From: Pseudomonadota bacterium
Lineage (GTDB): Bacteria; Desulfobacterota; Desulfobacteria; Desulfobacterales; RPRI01
NCBI GenBank assembly: GCA_018817425.1
Contig: JAHITX010000102.1
Coordinates: forward strand, 1 to 38,542
Reading direction: 5' to 3'
Length of the DNA stretch: 38,542 nt
In this document: positions 6,747-15,322 of the stretch, piece after piece
Position numbering within the stretch: position 1 is the stretch's first letter
How the letters are laid out: the number at the start of each line of letters is the position of its first letter
Translations under genes and position numbers: made by a program
The notes under the pieces: model-generated
What the model saw: only the letters and a program-made list of their open reading frames with translations
Told to the model about the DNA's origin: nothing
The model's database searches: none

Positions 6747-9700
6747 ATGGGAAACATAGTCCGGGTATCCCAAAATCCCTTCCCCGGAACTCATATCCTG
6801 ATGTTTCGGGGTGATGCTCAGACTTTTACTCTAACTCTCTCAACTCCTCTTAAAGGAAATGCATGGCTCCGTACTAATTTGGGCCATGCAAAAACCACAA
6901 GAACCGAAATTATACGAGAAGTATTTTACAATGAACCGCCTTTAGGAAGAGACTGGTTTGATCTTCCAATGAGAAAAATTGATGACCTTACTTTTGTTAT
7001 TACCGTACCTCTTAGCGAAGTCGGGCATTTTGAAGCCAAATGTTTCTTTTTAAAAGAAGATGATATTGATCCGATCTGGCCGGACGGCCAAAATACTGTA
7101 ATAAATGTTGAACCTGCCGCAACATGTTGCGCAAATATTATCTACAATGCTTTTATACGACAATTCGGGCCTAACAAGGAAGGCAGAGGGTTTGCAAATC
7201 AAACTGAAGAAAACTGGATACAAAACCTTGATACAAAAGGTTATACGGTAATACCTCCGTCGGGCAAATTTCGCGATCTTATCCGTGAACTTGATTTTAT
7301 TATAGGCAAACTAGGATGCAGAGCTATTCAGCTTCTCCCTATCAACCCTACCCCTACAACATATGCCAGAATGGGCCGTTTCGGCAGTCCATATGCAGCA
7401 CTTAGTTTTACAGCAGTTGATTCCGCTTTAGCAGAATTTGATACCAAAGCAACCCCGCTTGAACAGTTTATTGAGCTGGTCGATGCCGTTCATGCCCGCA
7501 GTGCAAAAATTTTAATAGACATAGCAATTAATCATACCGGATGGGCGGCATCTCTGCATGAAACTAACCCTGAGTGGCTTGTACGCAGCGAAGACGGACA
7601 TATTCAGGTTCCGGGTGCCTGGGGTATGCGCTGGGAAGATCTTACAAAGTTAGATTACTCAAAGAAAGATATGTGGGATTATATGGCGAATATATTTCTT
7701 ACATGGTGCCGCAGGGGTGTTGACGGATTCCGCTGCGACGCCGGTTATATGATTCCCCTTTCTGCATGGCGCTTTATCGTTTCTATAGTAAGGGAGCAAT
7801 TTCCGGATACTATATTCTTTCTGGAAGGACTGGGAGGCAAAATATCCGCTACGCGTGATATTTTAAACAGTGGTAATTTCAATATGGCTTATTCCGAATT
7901 GTTTCAAAATTACGATCGGGGCCAATTGGAACATTATCTTCCCGGCGCAAATGCTATATCTTCCGAAGATGGTATTCTTCTCCATTTTGCCGAAACCCAT
8001 GATAATAACAGGCTTGCTTCCAGTTCCAAAACATATGCGAAAATGCGCACCGCACTTTGCGCTCTGTTATCTTGCGAAGGATCTTTTGGTTTTGCAAATG
8101 GGGTTGAATGGTTTGCTACAGAAAAAATCAATGTGCATGGCGCATCTTCTCTTAACTGGGGAGCAGAAGACAACCAGGTAGATCATATAAAAACACTTTC
8201 AAATATTCTTAAAACTCACCCGGCTTTTTTTAACAAAACCCAATTGAGTTTAATCCAGCATGGAGAAGGAAATTTTATTTCCCTTCTTCGCAATAACATT
8301 TTAAGTGGCAAAAAACTGCTTATAGTAGCAAATCTTGATGATAACAATCAAACGCATGCTTTTTGGAATGCTAAAAAATCCGGGATGAAAGAAACAACAT
8401 ACATTGATCTTATTACATCAAGAAAAATTCATGTGGATTCAAGCGGCAATTATAATTCATATCTGCTTAATCCGGGTATGGTACTGTGTCTGACAAATGA
8501 TGAAAATGATCTTGAGCTTATAAATATTAAATCTGATAAAGATTTCATTGTACCTGATAAAGTTGCAAAACAGAAAATGAATGCAAAAGCGCTTGAGATT
8601 CTGTTGCTGTATAAGGGAAATAAAGACATAGGAGAATTTGATATTGAAAATGCATCAAAGTCTCTTGCCGATAACCCGGTAGAATTTTGCCGAAGTTTCA
8701 ATTCGTTTTCCGCTGAAACAAGAGTAAAAGTCTGGAACTGGCCTAATGATGCAAAGCGGGAAGTAATGGTTCCTCCCTCACATTTTCTGATGGCAGTTGC
8801 AGACAAACCTTTTCAGGCTCAAATAACTGATGGGAATTATGTTTTATCCAATGAAGAAAGCCTGCCCCGTTCGGATGGCGGGTTTTTTGCCCTTTTCTCT
8901 CCTCTTCAAAAACCTATAAAGCACCGTCAACTGACTCTTAAACTTACAGTTTATGAGTATGGCCTTGCAAAACATACAAAAGCGCCTCTTCTTTATTTAT
9001 CCGAACCTGAAGATACCAGAATCAAAAGAACGTTCACCCGTTCTCAATTGCTTAAAAACCATACTGTGATGCTTGATACGAACAGACGTGGTGCAATGCT
9101 TCATGTCCCTGTTTTCTGGGGAACATTAAACAGCAAATACGATGCAATACTTGCAGCAAATACCAACTCCGAATATCCTGTGGACAGGCTTGTTGTATTT
9201 TCAAGATGCCGGGCATGGGTAGTATATCAGGGTTTTTCTCAGGATATCTGCTCAGATTGCTTTGACTTATTTGAATTTGATTATAAAGAGGGCGGGCTCT
9301 GGCGTTACCGCATACCTACAAGCCAGGGAGAACACATTCATCTTAATATTAAGCTTCAAATGGTTAATGATAAAAACTCAGTCCGCATTACTTTTACCCG
9401 TTTGCATTCAAATAAGCAGGATAGAACTTTATCCGATGATAAAGCCATACGGCTTATATTAAGACCGGATATTGAATACCGCAGTTTTCATGAAACAACA
9501 AAGGCATTCAAAGGCCCCGAAAATTTTTGGCCTAACGCTGTTTCGGCAAAGTCTTCCGGATTTGTATTTGCGCCCGAAAGAGAAAATGCTCTTTCGGTCA
9601 ATATTTCAAAAGGTGATTTTGTTTCAGAACCCCAATGGCAGTATATGATCCATAGACAGATAGAATCACAAAGGGGTCTTGATCCGGATTCGGACCTGTT

Positions 9701-11039
9701 TAGCCCGGGTTATTTCCATACATTACTAAACGGTGGAGAAGAATGTGTTTTATCTGCTGACGTCGGTAATATAACAAAGCATAAACCAGTAATTCCAAAT
9801 CCTTTAGAAAAGACCGGTTCATTATCTGAAAAACGGATTACCAGCATAAAAATTGAAGACGCACTTAAGCTGGCTCTTGATAACTATATAGTAAGCAGGG
9901 GATCTTATAAATCAATAATAGCCGGATACCCCTGGTTTCTTGACTGGGGGCGTGATTCTCTTATATTTACAAGAGGAATGATTGCTGCCGGCAAGTATAA
10001 GGATTCAGAACTTGTAATAAAACAGTTTGCAAGATTTGAAAAAGACGGAACAATTCCGAATATGATAAGTGGGCATGATGCCGCAAACAGAGACACTTCC
10101 GATGCACCTTTATGGCTTTTTGTCGCCTGTTCCGATTTGTCAGTCGCCAAAGGTGAAGATTCTTTTCTAAACCAAAAACTGGATGACAGAGATATCGGCT
10201 CTATACTGATTTCCACTGCAAACCGTTTGATATCCGGCACTCCCAATGGAATTTACATGGATAATGACTCAGGTTTATTATTCAGCCCGGCACATTTTAC
10301 ATGGATGGATACCAACTACCCTGCTTGTACTCCGCGGGAAGGTTATCCCATTGAAATTCAGGCTCTGTGGTATAAAGCCCTTTTGTTTCTTTCACAAATT
10401 GATTCCGGTTCATCAGACAAATGGAGTACCCTTGCAGCAATAGTTCAAAAATCGATTTATGAACTCTTCCCGCTTGAAGGGGGTTATCTTTCAGACTGCC
10501 TTTATGCTTCATCAGGAATACCGGCACGAAAAGCCGAGAAAGACGATGCATTGAGACCGAATCAACTTCTTGCAATAACTCTTGGCGCTGTTTCAGATTT
10601 TTCCTTGTGTGAAAAAATTCTTTCTGCCTGTGATGAACTTCTTGTTCCGGGTGCTATCAGAAGTCTTGCCGACAGGCGGGTAAACAGACCGCTTGAGATA
10701 AAACATTACGGCACGGATCTCAATGATCCTTTGAATCCATATAAGGGAAGTTATGAAGGAGATGAAGATACCAAACGAAAGCTGGCTTATCACAACGGCA
10801 CAGCATGGACATGGCTTTTCCCCTCTTTTTGTGAAGCCTGGGCTATGACGTACGGTGATAAAGCTAAATACAGCGCTTTATCTTTGCTTTCTTCTTCAAC
10901 ACAAATTATAATGTACGGATGTACCGGGCATGTGCCGGAAATTATTGACGGAGATTATCCGCACAAAGCAAGAGGATGTGATGCGCAGGCATGGGGCGCA
11001 AGTGAACTTTTGCGCGTGTGGTTAAAACTTTCAAAATGA
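6747..11039 (+). CDS. Bifunctional glycogen debranching enzyme (GH13 + GH133)
   Basis: A 1430-residue protein. Residues 1-125 are a beta-rich N-terminal region. A GH13 alpha-amylase-type barrel at about 150-480 carries DIAINH (258), GFRCDAGY with nucleophile D331, FFLEG with acid/base E360, and AETHDN with D419. The middle is a beta-rich linker. The C-terminal GH133 amylo-alpha-1,6-glucosidase domain spans about 1050-1430, with YPWFLDWGRDS near 1060, DALRPNQLLAIT near 1255 and GCDAQAWGASELLR at the end. The layout resembles eukaryotic AGL, which moves a maltosaccharide (GH13) and then releases the branch glucose (GH133). Many bacterial GH133 enzymes lack the catalytic GH13 part. All GH13 catalytic residues are present, so both activities are expected. 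The ribosome site is AAGGA, 9 bases before the ATG. Confidence 0.88.
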   Translation: MGNIVRVSQNPFPGTHILMFRGDAQTFTLTLSTPLKGNAWLRTNLGHAKTTRTEIIREVFYNEPPLGRDWFDLPMRKIDDLTFVITVPLSEVGHFEAKCFFLKEDDIDPIWPDGQNTVINVEPAATCCANIIYNAFIRQFGPNKEGRGFANQTEENWIQNLDTKGYTVIPPSGKFRDLIRELDFIIGKLGCRAIQLLPINPTPTTYARMGRFGSPYAALSFTAVDSALAEFDTKATPLEQFIELVDAVHARSAKILIDIAINHTGWAASLHETNPEWLVRSEDGHIQVPGAWGMRWEDLTKLDYSKKDMWDYMANIFLTWCRRGVDGFRCDAGYMIPLSAWRFIVSIVREQFPDTIFFLEGLGGKISATRDILNSGNFNMAYSELFQNYDRGQLEHYLPGANAISSEDGILLHFAETHDNNRLASSSKTYAKMRTALCALLSCEGSFGFANGVEWFATEKINVHGASSLNWGAEDNQVDHIKTLSNILKTHPAFFNKTQLSLIQHGEGNFISLLRNNILSGKKLLIVANLDDNNQTHAFWNAKKSGMKETTYIDLITSRKIHVDSSGNYNSYLLNPGMVLCLTNDENDLELINIKSDKDFIVPDKVAKQKMNAKALEILLLYKGNKDIGEFDIENASKSLADNPVEFCRSFNSFSAETRVKVWNWPNDAKREVMVPPSHFLMAVADKPFQAQITDGNYVLSNEESLPRSDGGFFALFSPLQKPIKHRQLTLKLTVYEYGLAKHTKAPLLYLSEPEDTRIKRTFTRSQLLKNHTVMLDTNRRGAMLHVPVFWGTLNSKYDAILAANTNSEYPVDRLVVFSRCRAWVVYQGFSQDICSDCFDLFEFDYKEGGLWRYRIPTSQGEHIHLNIKLQMVNDKNSVRITFTRLHSNKQDRTLSDDKAIRLILRPDIEYRSFHETTKAFKGPENFWPNAVSAKSSGFVFAPERENALSVNISKGDFVSEPQWQYMIHRQIESQRGLDPDSDLFSPGYFHTLLNGGEECVLSADVGNITKHKPVIPNPLEKTGSLSEKRITSIKIEDALKLALDNYIVSRGSYKSIIAGYPWFLDWGRDSLIFTRGMIAAGKYKDSELVIKQFARFEKDGTIPNMISGHDAANRDTSDAPLWLFVACSDLSVAKGEDSFLNQKLDDRDIGSILISTANRLISGTPNGIYMDNDSGLLFSPAHFTWMDTNYPACTPREGYPIEIQALWYKALLFLSQIDSGSSDKWSTLAAIVQKSIYELFPLEGGYLSDCLYASSGIPARKAEKDDALRPNQLLAITLGAVSDFSLCEKILSACDELLVPGAIRSLADRRVNRPLEIKHYGTDLNDPLNPYKGSYEGDEDTKRKLAYHNGTAWTWLFPSFCEAWAMTYGDKAKYSALSLLSSSTQIIMYGCTGHVPEIIDGDYPHKARGCDAQAWGASELLRVWLKLSK

Positions 11040-11049
11040 TAAATTTTGT

Positions 11050-11185
11050 AAGGATTCAAGGGGTCAAGGATTCAAGGGGTCAAGTGAAGGTAGGCCATCT
11101 TTCTTCATATTGATATTGCTAAACGATGTGAAAGAGCACCAACCCTTGAACTCTGGAATCCTCGAATCCTTGAACCCTTTTTTTT
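11050..11185. repeat. Tandem repeat forming a long imperfect hairpin with a T-tract
   Basis: A 16-base unit AAGGATTCAAGGGGTC occurs twice in tandem (11050-11065 and 11066-11081). The arm 11052-11085 is an imperfect inverted repeat of 11143-11177, and eight T residues follow directly (11178-11185). It sits between the debranching enzyme and phosphorylase genes. It could act as a terminator or attenuator, or be a dispersed intergenic repeat; the ~57-base loop is long for a classical terminator. Confidence 0.65.
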
Positions 11186-11202
11186 ATAGAGGATTTTGAA
11201 TT

Positions 11203-13752
11203 ATGAAAAATATACAGCCTTTTCAGGTTTTTCCCATCATACCGGAACCCCTGTCGTTTTTGGATACATTATCCCGAAACCTATGGTGGAGCTGGCAAAG
11301 CGATGCAAAAGAGCTTTATAAAAGAATTGATCCAAAGCTCTGGGAAAAATCAGAACATAATCCAATTGTCTTTTTAACCAATACACCTAAAGAACGGCTT
11401 GAAGAACTTGCCGAAGATGGGAGTTTTCTCGTTCATCAAAAACGAATCGAAGAAAATTTCAAAAACTCTGTTCTTTCAAAACCGAATATGGCAGATTCTT
11501 CCTTTGAGCCCAACGATAATATTGCATATTTTTCAATGGAATTTGGCATTCATGAGTGTATTCCTCTTTTTGCAGGCGGTCTCGGAGTTCTAGCCGGAGA
11601 CCACCTGAAGGCTGCTTCTGATCTTAAGCTTCCTATGACCGGGGTCGGACTTTTATACAAACACGGATACTTCCGTCAATTCTTAAGCCAGGACGGAATG
11701 CAACAGGAGGAGTATCCTGAAACTGACCTGTATAAAATTCCGGTTGAAAAAGCACTTGATCTATCAGGAAAGGAATTATACATAACGATAGACAGGCCAA
11801 ACGGCAATATTCGTGCACGTGTCTGGAAGTTAAATATCGGACGTATTGCGCTTTATTTACTTGATACCAATCTGTCTGATAACCCTCCTGAAGTAAGGGA
11901 CATCACAGCTAATTTATACCCGGCCAACCAGAATAAACGCTTAGCCCAGGAAGTGCTTTTGGGAATAGGCGGCATGCGCGCTTTAGCGGCTATGGGAATA
12001 TTTCCCAATGTAGTTCATCTGAATGAAGGCCATTGTACTTTTGCAAGCATTGAACGTATTTCTCAGATTATTTCAAAACACAATATTGATTTAAAAACAG
12101 CGCTTGAAATAGTGCCCCGTTCTACAGTATTTACAACTCATACTCCTGTTATTGCAGGCCATGATGTATTTCCTGTAGACATTGTAAAACCATACATCGA
12201 AACTTATAAAGAAAAACTGGGAGCAACTGAAAAGGAAATTTTATCTTGGGCCAAACCTGAATGGAAAGATGGTGAAGGCCAGTTTTCCATGTTTATACTT
12301 GGCCTTAAAATGGCTCAATATTGTAATGGCGTCAGCAAACTTCACGGCTCTGTTGCCCGTAAAATGTGGGCGCATGCCTGGCCGGGCAGGCCGGTTGATG
12401 AAATACCAATAACACATATCACTAATGGTGTTCATGTGCCCTCATGGATATCATATGAAATAGCCCTCCTCTTAGACAGGTACCTTGGTCACGGATGGAA
12501 TAAACACCCGTGGGATCCTGTAATTATGAACCGCATTGATGGAATTTATGATGAAGAACTCTGGCATATTCATGAAATGAACCGTACCAGACTTATTCGT
12601 AAATGCCGGGAACTTATGGTAAAACAGTACGGGAAACGCAATACTCCCAAAGCTATTATGAGCGATGTGGAATCGGTACTTGATCAAGATGCTTTAACAA
12701 TTGTATTTGCCCGCAGGTTTGCAACATATAAAAGATCTCATCTTTTATTTATGGACCCTGATCGGCTTGGATCGATTCTGACTTCCAAAACACATCCTGT
12801 GCAAATCATTTTTGCAGGAAAAGCCCACCCAAAAGACCAGGAAGGAAAAGATCTTATAAAATATGTAGTACACTTTGCGCAAAAGCATGAGTTGAGGCAT
12901 CGCCTGATTTTTCTGGAAGATTATGATATCAGTATTGCCAAAATATTGGTGCAGGGAGCTGATGTCTGGCTGAATACTCCCAGGCGTCCTTTTGAAGCAT
13001 GCGGCACTTCCGGAATGAAATCTGCTATAAACGGAGGGCTTAATGTCGGTATCCTTGACGGATGGTGGTGCGAAGGATACTCTGAAGAAAGAGGTTGGCG
13101 AATCGGAAACGGGGAAGAATATTTTGACTCGGAATATCAGGATAATGTTGAGAGTCAGGCATTATATAATCTTTTAACAGATGAAGTTATTCCTTGTTAT
13201 TATGACAGAAAAAACAACACTTATTCGCAGGTTTGGGTGAGTAAAATGAAAGAATCCATGAAAATGGCCATGCAATATTTTTGCAGCCATGTCATGGTCT
13301 CAAATTACACAAAGAAATTTTATGTTTCGTCTGCAAAAAACAACAGGAGTCTTTTATCAGACAACAGCGCAGAAGCAAGAGCGCTTTCTTTGCAACGGGA
13401 ACGCCTTAGTTCGCTATGGAAACTTATTACGATAGAACCGCCCAAAAGGCAAAATCAAGGCCCCTTTCGTGTTGGCGATACCGTTAATGTCTCAACAGAA
13501 GTCTTTCTTGGTGAAATTCTTCCCAAAGAAGTAGATGTTCAGATATACTACGGTAAGATACAATCCGTTGATTCAGTTACTGGAGGTAAAGCAGAAACAA
13601 TGACTGTTGAAGAAAATCTCGGAAATGGCCGCTATCTTTATAGTTGTGCAGTAACCTGTAGTGATACCGGCAGATTCGGATTGACAGCCAGAATAATACC
13701 AAAAGGTGACGACTGGATAAAAAGCACCCAGGAATTTTTAACCTGGTCATGA
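11203..13752 (+). CDS. glgP: Alpha-glucan phosphorylase (GT35, DUF3417 type)
   Basis: An 849-residue enzyme that releases glucose-1-phosphate from the non-reducing ends of alpha-1,4-glucan. The N-terminus has the DUF3417 signature (SRNLWWSWQSDA), placing it in the shorter bacterial/archaeal phosphorylase group rather than with E. coli GlgP/MalP. The pyridoxal-phosphate lysine is K606 in the motif EACGTSGMKSAINGG. The Leloir-like nucleotide region includes IVFARRFATYKRSHLL. It is preceded by AGAGGA 9 bases before the ATG. Together with the upstream debranching enzyme it can degrade glycogen fully. Confidence 0.92.
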   Translation: MKNIQPFQVFPIIPEPLSFLDTLSRNLWWSWQSDAKELYKRIDPKLWEKSEHNPIVFLTNTPKERLEELAEDGSFLVHQKRIEENFKNSVLSKPNMADSSFEPNDNIAYFSMEFGIHECIPLFAGGLGVLAGDHLKAASDLKLPMTGVGLLYKHGYFRQFLSQDGMQQEEYPETDLYKIPVEKALDLSGKELYITIDRPNGNIRARVWKLNIGRIALYLLDTNLSDNPPEVRDITANLYPANQNKRLAQEVLLGIGGMRALAAMGIFPNVVHLNEGHCTFASIERISQIISKHNIDLKTALEIVPRSTVFTTHTPVIAGHDVFPVDIVKPYIETYKEKLGATEKEILSWAKPEWKDGEGQFSMFILGLKMAQYCNGVSKLHGSVARKMWAHAWPGRPVDEIPITHITNGVHVPSWISYEIALLLDRYLGHGWNKHPWDPVIMNRIDGIYDEELWHIHEMNRTRLIRKCRELMVKQYGKRNTPKAIMSDVESVLDQDALTIVFARRFATYKRSHLLFMDPDRLGSILTSKTHPVQIIFAGKAHPKDQEGKDLIKYVVHFAQKHELRHRLIFLEDYDISIAKILVQGADVWLNTPRRPFEACGTSGMKSAINGGLNVGILDGWWCEGYSEERGWRIGNGEEYFDSEYQDNVESQALYNLLTDEVIPCYYDRKNNTYSQVWVSKMKESMKMAMQYFCSHVMVSNYTKKFYVSSAKNNRSLLSDNSAEARALSLQRERLSSLWKLITIEPPKRQNQGPFRVGDTVNVSTEVFLGEILPKEVDVQIYYGKIQSVDSVTGGKAETMTVEENLGNGRYLYSCAVTCSDTGRFGLTARIIPKGDDWIKSTQEFLTWS

Positions 13753-13777
13753 TATAGTAAAATAAAAGGATCGCATA

Positions 13778-15298
13778 ATGTCTGCCGCTTCGGTAAAAAA
13801 TCCACGCATACTTATTGTAACACCTGAAGTAACTCATCTCCCTGAAGGGATGGGAAATATCAGTAATTATTTTACTGCAAAAGCCGGGGGTCTTGCCGAT
13901 GTTTCAGCTGCACTAATAAGCGCCTTATTTGAACATGGAGCAGATGTGCATGTCGCTTTGCCTGATTACAGAGAAATTTTCAACTCCCAACTTGCCCGTA
14001 TTTTCGGTAAAGAATTGGATTTAATTCGCAAAAAAATGCCTGAAGAAAGAATTCATCTTGCAGAAGACAAGGTGTTTTACTACTTAAATCATGTTTATTC
14101 CAGTTACGGTTGGGAAAACCTGAAAATTGCCTTATCCTTCCAGCGTGAAGTAATTAATCATATTGTTCCAAATGTCAGACCGGACCTGATTCATTGCAAT
14201 GACTGGATGACCGGCCTTATACCGGCTATGGCAAGAAAGATGGGGATACCCTGCCTGTTTACCGTACACAATATTCACACAACTAAAACTTTTCTTTCGA
14301 ATATCGAAGATGCGGGTATTGACGCAGCTTCCTTCTGGCAAAATCTTTATTATGAGCAAATGGCATATGATTACTGGGGAACACGCGAATCAAATCCTGT
14401 TGATCTGCTTACAAGCGGAGTTTTTGCCGCCCATTATGTAAACACTGTAAGCCCTACTTTTTTAAACGAAGTAATTGAGGGAAGCCATCCTTTTGTTGAG
14501 CCTTATCTCAAGCAGCAATTATCAAATAAATGGCAATCAGAATGCGCAACCGGAATTCTTAATGCTCCTGATCCAACTTTCAATCCGGCCAAAGATAGTG
14601 AAATTTTTTTCAAATATGACACTGATAATTTTAAAAGCGGAAAATTAAAAAACAAACAAGCATTCCAAAAAATGCTGGGACTGATAAAAGATGATAAGGC
14701 CCCTTTACTTTTCTGGCCTTCCAGGCTGGATTCAATTCAGAAAGGGTCCGAACTTCTTGCAGATATTTTGTATAATGTAATATCTTCATACTGGGATTTA
14801 AATCTTCAAATCGTTTTTGTGGCAAATGGAGAATATCAGCAGCACTTTAAAAACATTGTTGATTTTCACCGTTTCAATAACAGGGTTGCTGTGTGCAATT
14901 TCGATGAAAGACTTGAGCGCATGGCATATGCCGCCTCGGATTTTGTACTTATGCCATCTCGTTTTGAACCTTGCGGATTGCCGCAGATGATAGGAGCAAT
15001 ATACGGTTCTTTACCGATTGCCCATAACACGGGCGGATTGCACGACACAGTAACAGACCTTGATGTAACAAAAGAAACAGGAAATGGATTTTTATTCGAT
15101 CATTACGGTACACAGGGGCTGTTTTGGGCTATCAGCCAGGCAGTAAATTTTTACAAATTACCCTCAAATGTAAAACAAAAACAAATAAAAAGAGTCATGC
15201 AACAAAGCATTGGCAGTTTCAATCATTCCGTTACGGCAAAACACTATATAAACCTTTATGAGAAAATGTTACAACGCCCACTTATAACTACTTCTTGA
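13778..15298 (+). CDS. glgA: Glycogen synthase (GT5)
   Basis: A 506-residue glucosyltransferase extending alpha-1,4-glucan from a nucleotide glucose. The N-terminal Rossmann domain has VTPEVTHLPE and AGGLADVSAALISAL; the family's KTGGL motif here reads KAGGL and is preceded by a short insertion. The C-terminal domain has the E-X7-E-type motif within PSRFEPCGLPQMIGAIYG followed by NTGGLHDTV. Donor choice (ADP- or UDP-glucose) cannot be decided from sequence; no glgC is nearby. AAGGA lies 8 bases before the ATG. It is 25 bases after glgP and 24 bases before glgB. Confidence 0.9.
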   Translation: MSAASVKNPRILIVTPEVTHLPEGMGNISNYFTAKAGGLADVSAALISALFEHGADVHVALPDYREIFNSQLARIFGKELDLIRKKMPEERIHLAEDKVFYYLNHVYSSYGWENLKIALSFQREVINHIVPNVRPDLIHCNDWMTGLIPAMARKMGIPCLFTVHNIHTTKTFLSNIEDAGIDAASFWQNLYYEQMAYDYWGTRESNPVDLLTSGVFAAHYVNTVSPTFLNEVIEGSHPFVEPYLKQQLSNKWQSECATGILNAPDPTFNPAKDSEIFFKYDTDNFKSGKLKNKQAFQKMLGLIKDDKAPLLFWPSRLDSIQKGSELLADILYNVISSYWDLNLQIVFVANGEYQQHFKNIVDFHRFNNRVAVCNFDERLERMAYAASDFVLMPSRFEPCGLPQMIGAIYGSLPIAHNTGGLHDTVTDLDVTKETGNGFLFDHYGTQGLFWAISQAVNFYKLPSNVKQKQIKRVMQQSIGSFNHSVTAKHYINLYEKMLQRPLITTS

Positions 15299-15322
15299 TA
15301 AATACTCCGATTGGAAGTAACG

